Below, piece after piece: positions 7,442-15,409 of a stretch of 64,000 nucleotides of DNA; the first letter of the stretch is position 1; every line of letters starts with the position of its first letter. Made by a program: the position numbers and the translations under genes. The notes beneath the pieces were generated by a model. It was not told the origin of the DNA. It was given only the letters and a program-made list of their open reading frames with translations, and did no database searches. The stretch covers positions 62,001 to 126,000 of the forward strand of contig JBLWWJ010000004.1 of the NCBI GenBank assembly GCA_048268005.1, in the 5' to 3' direction. This DNA comes from Ancylomarina sp048268005 (GTDB taxonomy: Bacteria > Bacteroidota > Bacteroidia > Bacteroidales > Marinifilaceae).

Positions 7442-9109
7442 TTAATAATCAAAAGTGCTACCTCCTAAAAATTCTCTCATAAGAGAAGTTGGAGGAATTT
7501 CATCGTCAGGAATGGGTAAAAAGTAACTAAAGAACTTTAATAAACGATTGGCCTCTGAATATTCAGCTTGATTGGGTTGAATTTCTTTAAGAACAGGTTC
7601 CACATGGTTCTTGAGAACTCCTAATTCGTAGGGTAAGGCTGAGTTAAACATGACATCGGCATTTTCTTGAAATGGAAAGATGTTTTTTTCTTCGCCACGT
7701 CTGACAGATTGCCAACGTTTAATAGTATCAAGAGCTGAATAATTTCTATAACGATGATCTCGAACAATACGTCTAATCAGTCGATTGTCTGTTGAGTGAA
7801 CGCGATTGTGTCCGTCAATAGATATGGATGTGAGAGCTGATATATAAATCTTAAATTTAACCTCATCAGAGATAAGGGAGGTTAATTTTGGGTTCAAGGC
7901 ATGAATCCCTTCTATGACAATGACATTCTTTCCATTAATTCTCAATTTCTCACCATCGTAGTAGCGTTGTCCTGTTTCAAAGGAGAATTTAGGAAGATCG
8001 ATTTCTTTGCCATCAAGTAGGTCAAGTAAATTCTCATTGAAAAGTTTTACATCCAGAGCTTCGATAGATTCAAAATCGTACTCACCATTTTCATCCAGAG
8101 GTGTCAGTTCTCTATTGACAAAGTAATTGTCTAATGAAAGGTTTATGGGGTTAATACCGGATACCTTCAACTGGATGGCTAATCTTTTACCGAATGTTGT
8201 TTTGCCTGATGAGGAAGGGCCTGCGATTAAGATGATTTTAATCTTTTTCCATTTTTTACGAATGCGATCTGCGATTTGTGAGATTTTCTTCTCATGCATC
8301 GCTTCGTAAATTTTGATCAATTCAGAGATATTGTTCTCTTCAACACTTCGGTTCAAATCACCAATATTAGAAATACCAAGAATCTTACCCCAGCGTTTGT
8401 ATTCACTAAAAATCTTCAGCATTTTTTCTTGCTGCAAAATGGGTTCTACGACTGATGGATTTTTTTTGTCCGGAGCCAAAAGCAACATACCATTATAGTA
8501 GTGTTGAAGATCGAAAATATCAACGAGTCCGGTACATGGTAATAAGAAACCGTAAAAATAGTCAACAGTGGCGTCTAGTTTATATACAGATGTGTAGAGA
8601 TTGCCACGTGTTCTAAGGAGCTTGGTTTTTTCAGTTAACCCCTGAGATTCGAACATTTCAATAGCTTTCTCGGTTTCGATCTCATTTCTTTCAAAAGGAA
8701 TATCTGCTTTTACAAGATCAATCATTTTTTGTTTGATCTTTTCAACGCCTTCTTGAGTAAGAAGGGTATTTTTATCCTTAATTCGACAATATACACCATT
8801 CGATATTGAATGTTCTACACGAAATCCCGTATTGGGGTACACCTCTTGCGTTGCTTTGTAAAGAATGAATGTAAGAGAGCGCATATACATTCTTTTCCCT
8901 GCAGGATGTGTATAGTCGATAAATTTAATGTTCTTGGGTTTATAAATCTCGTAGGTTAGTTCTTTGAGTTTGTTGTTGACCATGGCCCCTAAAACTTTCA
9001 GGTTAAGAAGAGGCGATAGTTCGTTTAAAATAGTCTGAAGGCTTGTACCTACAGGATAAGATCTTTTTTCATTAAGATCCTCTATATAGATGCATATAAG
9101 TTTTCCCAT
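7442..9109 (-). CDS. Uridine kinase-like nucleoside kinase with threonyl-tRNA-synthetase-like N-terminus
   Basis: 555 residues. The C-terminal half is a phosphoribulokinase/uridine kinase domain: P-loop GPSSSGKT (297-304), then SLDNYFVNRELTPLDENGEYDFE and IEGIHALNP. The N-terminal half resembles the TGS domain (~1-65) and second additional domain (~66-240) of threonyl-tRNA synthetase, for example YTHPAGKRMYMRSL. The first His position is kept (H68), but the usual HxxxH metal motif is not, so editing activity is unlikely. This fusion is known in Bacteroidota and Firmicutes kinases annotated as nucleoside kinases. Probable role: ATP-dependent phosphorylation of a nucleoside. Cytoplasmic, single gene. 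Confidence 0.88.
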   Translation of the reverse strand: MGKLICIYIEDLNEKRSYPVGTSLQTILNELSPLLNLKVLGAMVNNKLKELTYEIYKPKNIKFIDYTHPAGKRMYMRSLTFILYKATQEVYPNTGFRVEHSISNGVYCRIKDKNTLLTQEGVEKIKQKMIDLVKADIPFERNEIETEKAIEMFESQGLTEKTKLLRTRGNLYTSVYKLDATVDYFYGFLLPCTGLVDIFDLQHYYNGMLLLAPDKKNPSVVEPILQQEKMLKIFSEYKRWGKILGISNIGDLNRSVEENNISELIKIYEAMHEKKISQIADRIRKKWKKIKIILIAGPSSSGKTTFGKRLAIQLKVSGINPINLSLDNYFVNRELTPLDENGEYDFESIEALDVKLFNENLLDLLDGKEIDLPKFSFETGQRYYDGEKLRINGKNVIVIEGIHALNPKLTSLISDEVKFKIYISALTSISIDGHNRVHSTDNRLIRRIVRDHRYRNYSALDTIKRWQSVRRGEEKNIFPFQENADVMFNSALPYELGVLKNHVEPVLKEIQPNQAEYSEANRLLKFFSYFLPIPDDEIPPTSLMREFLGGSTFDY

Positions 9110-9244
9110 AATTAGATATTTATGCTTGTTTGAGCTCTATCTAAAGATAGTAATTATAGGGTTTGAAAAAATTTTTGATTGTTAAATAAAATCAAAAAAT
9201 GTGCTTGTTATAATTTAGGTCGATCGGGTATAAATAGTTTGATA

Positions 9245-10153
9245 TTAGTGATTGGTTTTTTTCTTGTTAAAGTAGTTTAGCATCAATAAACTAAAAGCGA
9301 TAACAAACATGCCCAGGATTGAGATGAGATCGGGAGATTCATTAGGTAGAATTAACCAACTTATACATGCTCCAAATATAGGGATGATGAATTTCCAGGT
9401 GTTGAGATTTGAGACTTTAACACCCTCACGCCCTAGAAGTCCAAACCAAATGGTGATTGCCATTGAAGAGACGATGGCTAACCAGCCCAAAGCAATGTAA
9501 TATTCTCCAGGGTGAATGGTCCATTGAGGTTGTTCTAAAGGGATTGAAACAAGTACCAGCATAAAGCCACCCAATATCATTGAAAATGAGGCTAGAATGC
9601 GCGGAGGTATTTCGCGAGTATCGCGGGCAACAATAACATTTCCCATACTACCAACGATATTATTTAGAATTAAGATACCAACACCTAAAGGGATGGTGGT
9701 TGTTAGAACAAAATCGGCTCTTCCCAAACTAATGATACAGACGCCAAGCATACCTAATAGGATAGCAGATATTTTTGTCCAGGTCATCTTATCGTTTTTC
9801 ATCATCAGGTGAGCCATAATCGCTGCAAAAAGGGGTTGTGCACCAATAAGCATGGCACCTAGTGCTCCAGGCAGATAGTCGATACCGGTATAAAACAAGC
9901 CATACAAAAAAGTGGTTTGTAAAAGTGCGACTTGTACAATTAATTTCCAGGACTTCGCGCTTAAAGCTCGTAGTTTGGCTCTAAATTCCGGAATAAAAGG
10001 TAGGATGAGTAGACCTGAAATAAAGAAGCGAATCCCTGCAAAGTTGAGTGGTGTCGTGTATTTCAACCCAATTTTTATGGCAGCAAAAGGGGTTGCCCAA
10101 AGCAGGCAGGCAACGATGGCTAAAAAACTGGTTGAGAGTAGACGTTTGTTCAT
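9245..10153 (-). CDS. EamA-family (DMT) transporter
   Basis: 302 residues with about ten hydrophobic helices in two tandem EamA repeats (~8-145 and ~155-295), the standard drug/metabolite transporter layout. Inner membrane. Typical motifs are LWATPFAAIKIGLKYTTPLNFAGIRFF near the start and IPIFGACISWLILPNESP near the end of repeat two. The substrate cannot be read from sequence; relatives export amino acids or other small metabolites. A terminator for the upstream metallo-hydrolase gene separates the two genes, so it probably has its own promoter. Confidence 0.9.
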   Translation of the reverse strand: MNKRLLSTSFLAIVACLLWATPFAAIKIGLKYTTPLNFAGIRFFISGLLILPFIPEFRAKLRALSAKSWKLIVQVALLQTTFLYGLFYTGIDYLPGALGAMLIGAQPLFAAIMAHLMMKNDKMTWTKISAILLGMLGVCIISLGRADFVLTTTIPLGVGILILNNIVGSMGNVIVARDTREIPPRILASFSMILGGFMLVLVSIPLEQPQWTIHPGEYYIALGWLAIVSSMAITIWFGLLGREGVKVSNLNTWKFIIPIFGACISWLILPNESPDLISILGMFVIAFSLLMLNYFNKKKTNH

Positions 10154-10180
10154 GCTGTAGCTTTATTTCGAACTATAAAA

Positions 10181-10203
10181 AATCCCTTCGTTATGAAGGG
10201 ATT
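10181..10203 (-). terminator. Terminator of the metallo-hydrolase gene
   Basis: AATCCCTTC, a 5-base loop and GAAGGGATT form a perfect 9-bp stem followed by six T residues on the minus strand, about 40 bases past the stop. Confidence 0.88.
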
Positions 10204-10241
10204 AGATGAATCGTATTCTTTAGAAGACTTGAAGTAATAAA

Positions 10242-10886
10242 TTAGCTTCTTAGAAATACATTATTCTTTTTTTCGTGACCAATAGTCGTTACCGGACCAT
10301 GGCCTGGATGAACAGTAACCTCATCATCCATAACCAAAAGTTTAGTTTTGATTCCTGTAATCAGATCTTCAAAGTTACCATATGGTAAATCTGTTCGCCC
10401 AATACTTTCGCGGAATAATACATCACCAGCAATAATGAATTTTTGTGCTTCGTTATAAAAAACAACATGTCCTGGTGAGTGACCTGGAACGTGAAGAACC
10501 TTCAATTCAGAATTTCCGAAACGGATGATGTCACCTTCATTAATCGCATCGCCCATTGCTGGTGGCTCAACAACATTTTCAAGACCAAGACGAACGCCAT
10601 AATTTGGAGCTTCAGCCAAGAGGAATTCATCGGCTTTGTGAGCTTTTGCTAACAAGCCGAATTCATCTTTCATAAATTGGTTACCAAAAACATGGTCGAT
10701 ATGAAGATGTGTATTTAATAAATGTACGATTTTAAGGCCTTTTTTTTCAACAATATCTTTTAGCTTTTGACCTTCCTCCTGATAGAAAATGCCACAGTCA
10801 ATAAGCACTGCCTCACCAGTCTCATCGTATAATAAATAGGTGTTTTCTTGCCATTGGTTAAAAACCAAAGTTTCTATAGTAATCAT
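10242..10886 (-). CDS. MBL-fold metallo-hydrolase (glyoxalase II-like)
   Basis: 214 residues. The zinc-binding HxHxDH motif is NTHLHIDHVFGN (His60, His62, Asp64, His65). Further ligands are in VPGHSPGHVVFY, IAGDVLFRESIGRTD and VHPGHGPVTTIGHE. This is the pattern of short glyoxalase II-like enzymes that hydrolyse thioesters such as S-lactoylglutathione, though many relatives have other substrates and the reaction here is inference. Cytoplasmic. It has its own promoter (10912-10942) and terminator, so it is a single-gene unit. Confidence 0.9.
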   Translation of the reverse strand: MITIETLVFNQWQENTYLLYDETGEAVLIDCGIFYQEEGQKLKDIVEKKGLKIVHLLNTHLHIDHVFGNQFMKDEFGLLAKAHKADEFLLAEAPNYGVRLGLENVVEPPAMGDAINEGDIIRFGNSELKVLHVPGHSPGHVVFYNEAQKFIIAGDVLFRESIGRTDLPYGNFEDLITGIKTKLLVMDDEVTVHPGHGPVTTIGHEKKNNVFLRS

Positions 10887-10911
10887 ATATTCAAATTTTA
10901 CATTTAAGTTT

Positions 10912-10942
10912 CAAATTTAAGTCTAATGGTTTAATCGACAAA
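10912..10942 (-). promoter_or_regulatory. Promoter of the metallo-hydrolase gene
   Basis: On the minus strand TTTG (10942-10939) is followed after 19 bases by TAAATTTG (10919-10912), an exact match to the Bacteroidota consensus. The -7 box ends 26 bases before the ATG. Confidence 0.7.
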
Positions 10943-11099
10943 AGATTTATCTCATTTTGGACGAATGTATTTTTTCAAATTGTTTTTTTTGAAGCTAATT
11001 CAAGTGAATTGATTTTTTGAATAATTGCAATGAAGCTTTGAATTTACCAGAGACATTTTCGGTAAAATCTTTCCTTATGCTTATCTTTATTGTTCCTGA

Positions 11100-11122
11100 A
11101 TGAACATGTCATTATTGTTCAT
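11100..11122. promoter_or_regulatory. Inverted repeat upstream of elbB
   Basis: ATGAACA and TGTTCAT form a perfect 7-bp dyad with a 9-base spacer, 28 bases before the elbB ATG. It could be an operator or a leader hairpin. Confidence 0.35.
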
Positions 11123-11150
11123 CTTTCGAAAATAATCAAATCACAAACAC

Positions 11151-11804
11151 ATGAAGACAAATAAAAAAATTGCCGTTGTATTATCTGGTTCCGGTGTTTA
11201 CGATGGATCTGAGATTCACGAAGCAACACTTTCACTATATGCTATTTCAAAAAATGGGGGAGAGTATCAGGTTTTTGCTCCTAATATCGACCAGCATCAT
11301 GTTGTGAATCACCTAACGGGTGAAGAGATGAGTGAAAGCAGAAATGTTTTGGTTGAAGCAGCTCGTATAGCCAGAGGTGATATTAAAGATTTGGCAGAGT
11401 TTAGTGCCAATGATTTTGATGCGATATTATTTCCAGGTGGATTTGGTGCTGCGAAGAATCTTTGTTCTTTAGCTTTTGATGGTGCTGATTGTAAAGTGAA
11501 TTCAGGAGTTGAGAAGGTTCTGAAGGAAATGCACAAGGCCTCGAAACCAATTGCAGCTCTATGTATTGCGCCTGCATTAATTGCAAAGGTGATTACAGGT
11601 GTAGAAGTTACAATTGGGCGTGACGAAGGAACAGCAGGTGCTATTGAAGCGATGGGCTCTCATCATAAGGAAGCTGGACATGGCGAAGTGGTGATTGATA
11701 CAAAAAATAAAATTGTGACCACACCTTGCTATATGCTCGATGCCACCATTGCGCAAATAGGTGAGGGGGCAGAGAATGTGGTGAAGACCCTTATGGAAAT
11801 GTAA
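11151..11804 (+). CDS. elbB: Isoprenoid biosynthesis glyoxalase ElbB
   Basis: 217 residues, the ElbB size. A DJ-1/PfpI-type fold is indicated by VVLSGSGVYDGSEIHEA at the start and the nucleophile Cys138 in AALCIAPALIAKV. FDAILFPGGFGAAKNL and GVEVTIGRDEGTA also match the family. ElbB proteins are linked to isoprenoid synthesis in E. coli and show glyoxalase activity, but their biological role is still uncertain. Cytoplasmic single gene followed by a hairpin terminator. Confidence 0.92.
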   Translation: MKTNKKIAVVLSGSGVYDGSEIHEATLSLYAISKNGGEYQVFAPNIDQHHVVNHLTGEEMSESRNVLVEAARIARGDIKDLAEFSANDFDAILFPGGFGAAKNLCSLAFDGADCKVNSGVEKVLKEMHKASKPIAALCIAPALIAKVITGVEVTIGRDEGTAGAIEAMGSHHKEAGHGEVVIDTKNKIVTTPCYMLDATIAQIGEGAENVVKTLMEM

Positions 11805-11831
11805 GTTCAATCATGTATATTATAGAATAAT

Positions 11832-11858
11832 GAGGGTGTCCTTTTGGGTGCCCTCTTT
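11832..11858 (+). terminator. Terminator of elbB
   Basis: GAGGGTGTCC, a TTTT loop and GGGTGCCCTC pair over 10 bp with three G-U wobbles, followed by TTT, 27 bases after the stop. Confidence 0.65.
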
Positions 11859-12032
11859 CTGTGTAGGGGCCTGAGTTTGTGTTTTGAAAATACAATAGCA
11901 GACTGATATAATTCTCAAAATTAAAAAAGTATTTCAATATGCTCGTTTGTAAATTATGTCATGATGTAGAATTAATTTACTTTTAGATCGGTTTCGTGGA
12001 TTTGAAACTTTTGAAAATTTAACCTGTTAACA

Positions 12033-12599
12033 ATGAAGAATAGGAATACCAAAGACGTTGGAGCAAACCATATTTACACTTTTATTTTTTCAAATATATC
12101 TTTATTTGTAGCTGTCTTTTTCTCTATGAATTCAGTGCCTCAGGTTGCCGCTATTCTCTACTCTTTGAGTCTGAATTTGCTACTGATTTGGACCATCTAT
12201 TACGCTTCGACTAAAAACAAGTTAAAGCATCATTCTCAATATTTCAATGATTTAACCATTGGGATGGGGATGCTGTCAGCCTTTGCATCAGCTGTTATCT
12301 TTAGCACAATCATGTTACTTTTAAGGGACGATCAATCTTTTGGTACGCTGATTCTATTTTTTGCCTTTCTGGCATATATTATCCATTTGTTGATTATGAA
12401 AGCCTATTCCTGGCAGAAGGCTTTTGAAGAAAAACTAATTGATTACAGGATGACGATAGAAGCAGAGAAAGAAAATAATGCTAAAGTATTATCAGATTTC
12501 TTAAGTGACAAAGATTTGGATAAAGCTGTTGATTATCTTGATACTATTGGCATATTTGATTCTGGTGTTGATGCTATTATTGATAATCTAAGGAAATAA
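12033..12599 (+). CDS. Conserved membrane protein of unknown function
   Basis: 188 residues with four predicted membrane helices (FSNISLFVAVFFSM, AILYSLSLNLLLIWTIYY, MLSAFASAVIFSTIMLL, LILFFAFLAYIIHLLIM) and a charged C-terminal tail (~130-188) that is helical and probably cytoplasmic (DKDLDKAVDYLDTIGIFDSGVDAIIDNLRK). I do not recognise the family. The start ATG follows CTGTTAACA with no clear Shine-Dalgarno. It converges with the DUF4294 gene, with only 11 bases between the stops. Confidence 0.75.
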   Translation: MKNRNTKDVGANHIYTFIFSNISLFVAVFFSMNSVPQVAAILYSLSLNLLLIWTIYYASTKNKLKHHSQYFNDLTIGMGMLSAFASAVIFSTIMLLLRDDQSFGTLILFFAFLAYIIHLLIMKAYSWQKAFEEKLIDYRMTIEAEKENNAKVLSDFLSDKDLDKAVDYLDTIGIFDSGVDAIIDNLRK

Positions 12600-12610
12600 G
12601 CGATTTGTTT

Positions 12611-13252
12611 TTATTTTAGGTCTTCTCTTTCGAGTTTGATGTGGAGTTTTCTGGGAGGCCTTAATTCCCCGTTTTTCATGCGCTCAAGAATTTCTTCGAC
12701 CATCCAATCCCGCCCTTCGGGTTTGTATTCTGATTTTAATGAGGTACCAAACATACTGGCGATAGCCTGCCAAAATATGGCGGTTGTCGACCCCTTCAAT
12801 TCCTTGAGATGATTGTAAGAGGAGCTTCCTGTTTCTCTATCAATTAATCGCATCAATAGCTTTCCCTGAGAAATTTTTAGCTTCATCATGGGTTTTTTAT
12901 AGGCCTTCATCAAACCTTTATATTTATTTCTAATAAGTTTTCGTCTTTTCTTTTTTGACGTAATTGTCTCCAATTCTTTATTGAGATCACTAATGGTTTG
13001 ATTGGCCATTTCGGCATAGGGGTATACAACTCTTATATTTCTAACTGTTCGCCAATATCTTTTAGTAGATCTGTAATGTTTTCGCCTTTTCTTTTTTCTT
13101 GCTTTTATCTGAATCTCTTTAAGGTTCACATGCATATTACTGTCAAGAATAGTGATACTGTCTGTTTGAACGACTTGTCCTAAACTGTCAGCAGGAACTC
13201 CATAAATGAAGGACCCTAGTAATATAAAAAAGATCAGAACCTGTTTTTTCAT
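12611..13252 (-). CDS. DUF4294 family protein
   Basis: 213 residues from the ATG at 13252 (MKKQVLIFFILLGSF), which begins a signal peptide; an in-frame ATG five codons earlier gives a poorer N-terminus. The mature protein is strongly basic: KARKKKRRKHYRSTKRYWRTVRNIRVVYPYAEMA and ETGSSSYNHLKELKGSTTAIFWQ are the conserved blocks of DUF4294, a family largely limited to Bacteroidota and of unknown function. Probably periplasmic or membrane-attached. It stands alone. Confidence 0.85.
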   Translation of the reverse strand: MKKQVLIFFILLGSFIYGVPADSLGQVVQTDSITILDSNMHVNLKEIQIKARKKKRRKHYRSTKRYWRTVRNIRVVYPYAEMANQTISDLNKELETITSKKKRRKLIRNKYKGLMKAYKKPMMKLKISQGKLLMRLIDRETGSSSYNHLKELKGSTTAIFWQAIASMFGTSLKSEYKPEGRDWMVEEILERMKNGELRPPRKLHIKLEREDLK

Positions 13253-13665
13253 TTGGTTGAATTGCAAAGAGATTGGTTAATTAATTACGAAAATACGAAT
13301 TAGATCTATAGTTTGGTTTATTTCTGGAAAATGGATATTAATAAGGACGTTTTTTTAGAAGTCGATAATCTAGATTATGAAATGTTTTTACGAGGGGAGT
13401 CTTTGATTATGCCCTTGTTTAAATGATTTTGACATCTTCAACAAAATAATCTATATAACAGTAATTATTGCTTATCTATTTTGATCTAAGTGGTTAGGCG
13501 TGAGTGAATAGATTAGTTTTGTCTGTTAAAAACATTTGGGATGAAAAATCTTTGGTGCAATCCTTTTCAATACCCATTATTTTTCTTTCTTTTGCAAAAT
13601 ATTAACAGAATTGTACTACAACAAACATCAGTCGTTTAAGGACTGAAATTAAAACATAATAAGGC
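13253..13665. other. Intergenic region upstream of arcA
   Basis: No gene seen. It holds a perfect 14-bp palindrome, ATAATCTAGATTAT, at 13365-13378. TTTTG near 13591 is followed after 19 bases by TACTACAA, only a poor match to the -7 element. Confidence 0.5.
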
Positions 13666-14955
13666 ATGACTAAGTACGTAGAATTAGATGTCCGCTCAGA
13701 GATTGGAGAATTAGAAGGTGTTATTCTTCATACTCCAGGTTCGGAAGTTGAGAATATGACTCCTGAGAATGCTGAACGAGCTCTTTATAGCGATATTCTT
13801 AACCTTGCAGTAGCGCAAAAAGAATACAAGCAGCTAAGTGGATCTTTGGGTGAAATCACTCAAACTTATCAGGTGAAAGATTTATTGGCAAACATCCTAA
13901 AAGACGATAAGGTTAAAGAAATCGTTGTGGATAAAGTTTGTAAAATTGAGCCTGAGCTTGCAGTTAAGGGGAATACTTATTGTATTAAAGATATTTTGTT
14001 GGATCAAACAGCTGAAGATTTAGCTTCACTATTGATCGAAGGTGTCACTTTAACACGTGATAACTTAACAAAGTTCTTAAGCAAGGAGCGTTATGCAATG
14101 CGTCCGCTACATAATTTCTTCTTTACTCGCGATGCGTCCATGTCAGTGCTTGATGAGGTGTTGATTGGTAAAATGGCTAATGGAGTACGTGATCGAGAGT
14201 CATTGATTATGCAGGCTATTTTTGATTATACACCAGGTTTCAAGACCAAGACTGTCAACCCAATTGACAATCCCAATATGGATCCTAACTGTATGATTGA
14301 GGGGGGCGATGTTTTAATAGCACGTGAAGATATCCTAATTATTGGAAACGGTACTCGTACTACAACTCAAGGTATTGACTTTATATTAGCTCAACTACTT
14401 TCTCAGAAAGAGGAGAAGCAACGTCATATTTTAGTTCAGGAGTTACCATCGCATCCAGAGTCGTTTATTCACCTTGATATGGTGTTTACTCTATTAGATA
14501 AGGATAAGTGTATGGTGTACGAGCCTTTAATTATTCGTCCAAACAAATACCAGACTGTACATATCATTATTCAGAATGGTAAAGTTGTGAAAATTAAAAG
14601 AGAGAATAATTTACTACAGGCACTTAAGAAATTAGGTATGGAGTTAAAACCAATTTATTGTGGTGGAACTCAAGAGCCTTGGAACCAGGAAAGAGAGCAG
14701 TGGCATTCTGGTGCTAACTTCTTCGCTGTAGGTCCTGGTAAGGTTGTTGGTTATGGTAGAAATATCTATACCATGGAAGAAATGAACAAGAATGGTTTCG
14801 ATATTATTCCAGCTGACGATGTGATCAGTCACAAAGTTAACCTGGCTGACTACGAAAAGTATGTGATTACACTTGAAGGATCAGAGCTACCTCGTGGTGG
14901 TGGTGGTGCTCGTTGTATGACCATGCCAATCCGTCGTAAAGCGGTTAACTGGTAA
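13666..14955 (+). CDS. arcA: Arginine deiminase
   Basis: 429 residues, close to the usual ~410-420. Catalytic residues are visible: nucleophile Cys417 in GGGGARCMTMP, His269 in FIHLDMVF, Glu212 and Asp215 in IEGGDV, and FTRD at 153-156. The enzyme hydrolyses arginine to citrulline and ammonia in the cytoplasm. In the fermentative pathway it works with ornithine carbamoyltransferase, carbamate kinase and an arginine/ornithine antiporter, but none is adjacent. It is flanked by a strong terminator, so it is transcribed alone. It could serve catabolism, pH defence or a citrulline-linked route; context does not decide. Confidence 0.96.
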   Translation: MTKYVELDVRSEIGELEGVILHTPGSEVENMTPENAERALYSDILNLAVAQKEYKQLSGSLGEITQTYQVKDLLANILKDDKVKEIVVDKVCKIEPELAVKGNTYCIKDILLDQTAEDLASLLIEGVTLTRDNLTKFLSKERYAMRPLHNFFFTRDASMSVLDEVLIGKMANGVRDRESLIMQAIFDYTPGFKTKTVNPIDNPNMDPNCMIEGGDVLIAREDILIIGNGTRTTTQGIDFILAQLLSQKEEKQRHILVQELPSHPESFIHLDMVFTLLDKDKCMVYEPLIIRPNKYQTVHIIIQNGKVVKIKRENNLLQALKKLGMELKPIYCGGTQEPWNQEREQWHSGANFFAVGPGKVVGYGRNIYTMEEMNKNGFDIIPADDVISHKVNLADYEKYVITLEGSELPRGGGGARCMTMPIRRKAVNW

Positions 14956-14978
14956 GTTAAAGATATATTTTAAGATAG

Positions 14979-15014
14979 AAGCCTTGCAAATCACAGATTT
15001 GCAAGGCTTTTTTT
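14979..15014 (+). terminator. Terminator of arcA
   Basis: A perfect 14-bp stem (AAGCCTTGCAAATC, loop ACA) ends in seven T residues, 24 bases past the stop. Confidence 0.92.
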
Positions 15015-15261
15015 GTTAATAATCGTCTTGTTTTCTTCCCGTATAAAGACTGTCAGGCTTTCCCAATATTGCTTTAAGCCGTTATCAAATTTTCTAATTT
15101 AATCTGTTTTTTCCCTTCATCTGATTAAGTTATTTTTTGAATTTAAAGTCTTTTTTTTCATTGAAAATGAATTCTTCAAAAAGATATTTATTCATTTGTC
15201 TTTTTTTATCTTAAAACCATGTAACTCTCACCATTACTGGTGTTTAATCCGTTTTTGTAAG

Positions 15262-15291
15262 CCTGTAAAATACAGGACTCTATAATATAGA
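15262..15291. promoter_or_regulatory. Paired dyads upstream of the glp promoter
   Basis: CCTGTA-AAA-TACAGG at 15262-15276 and the palindrome TCTATAATATAGA at 15279-15291 lie next to each other, ending 21 bases before the -33 element of glpABC. They could be operators. The rest of the 14956-15409 gap holds only the arcA terminator, T-rich DNA and the promoter. Confidence 0.4.
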
Positions 15292-15312
15292 ATACATCTA
15301 AGAGTTATGTAC

Positions 15313-15344
15313 TTTGTAATGCTAGGTAAGTTTATTTATATTTG
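15313..15344 (+). promoter_or_regulatory. Promoter of glpABC
   Basis: TTTG (15313-15316), 20 bases, then TATATTTG (15337-15344): a full match to the Bacteroidota consensus, 65 bases before the glpA ATG. Confidence 0.72.
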
Positions 15345-15409
15345 TTCACACAAAATCAATAATTGTTTTTTTTGACGGCAATAAAAGAATTCAATAAAGT
15401 AAACCTATC

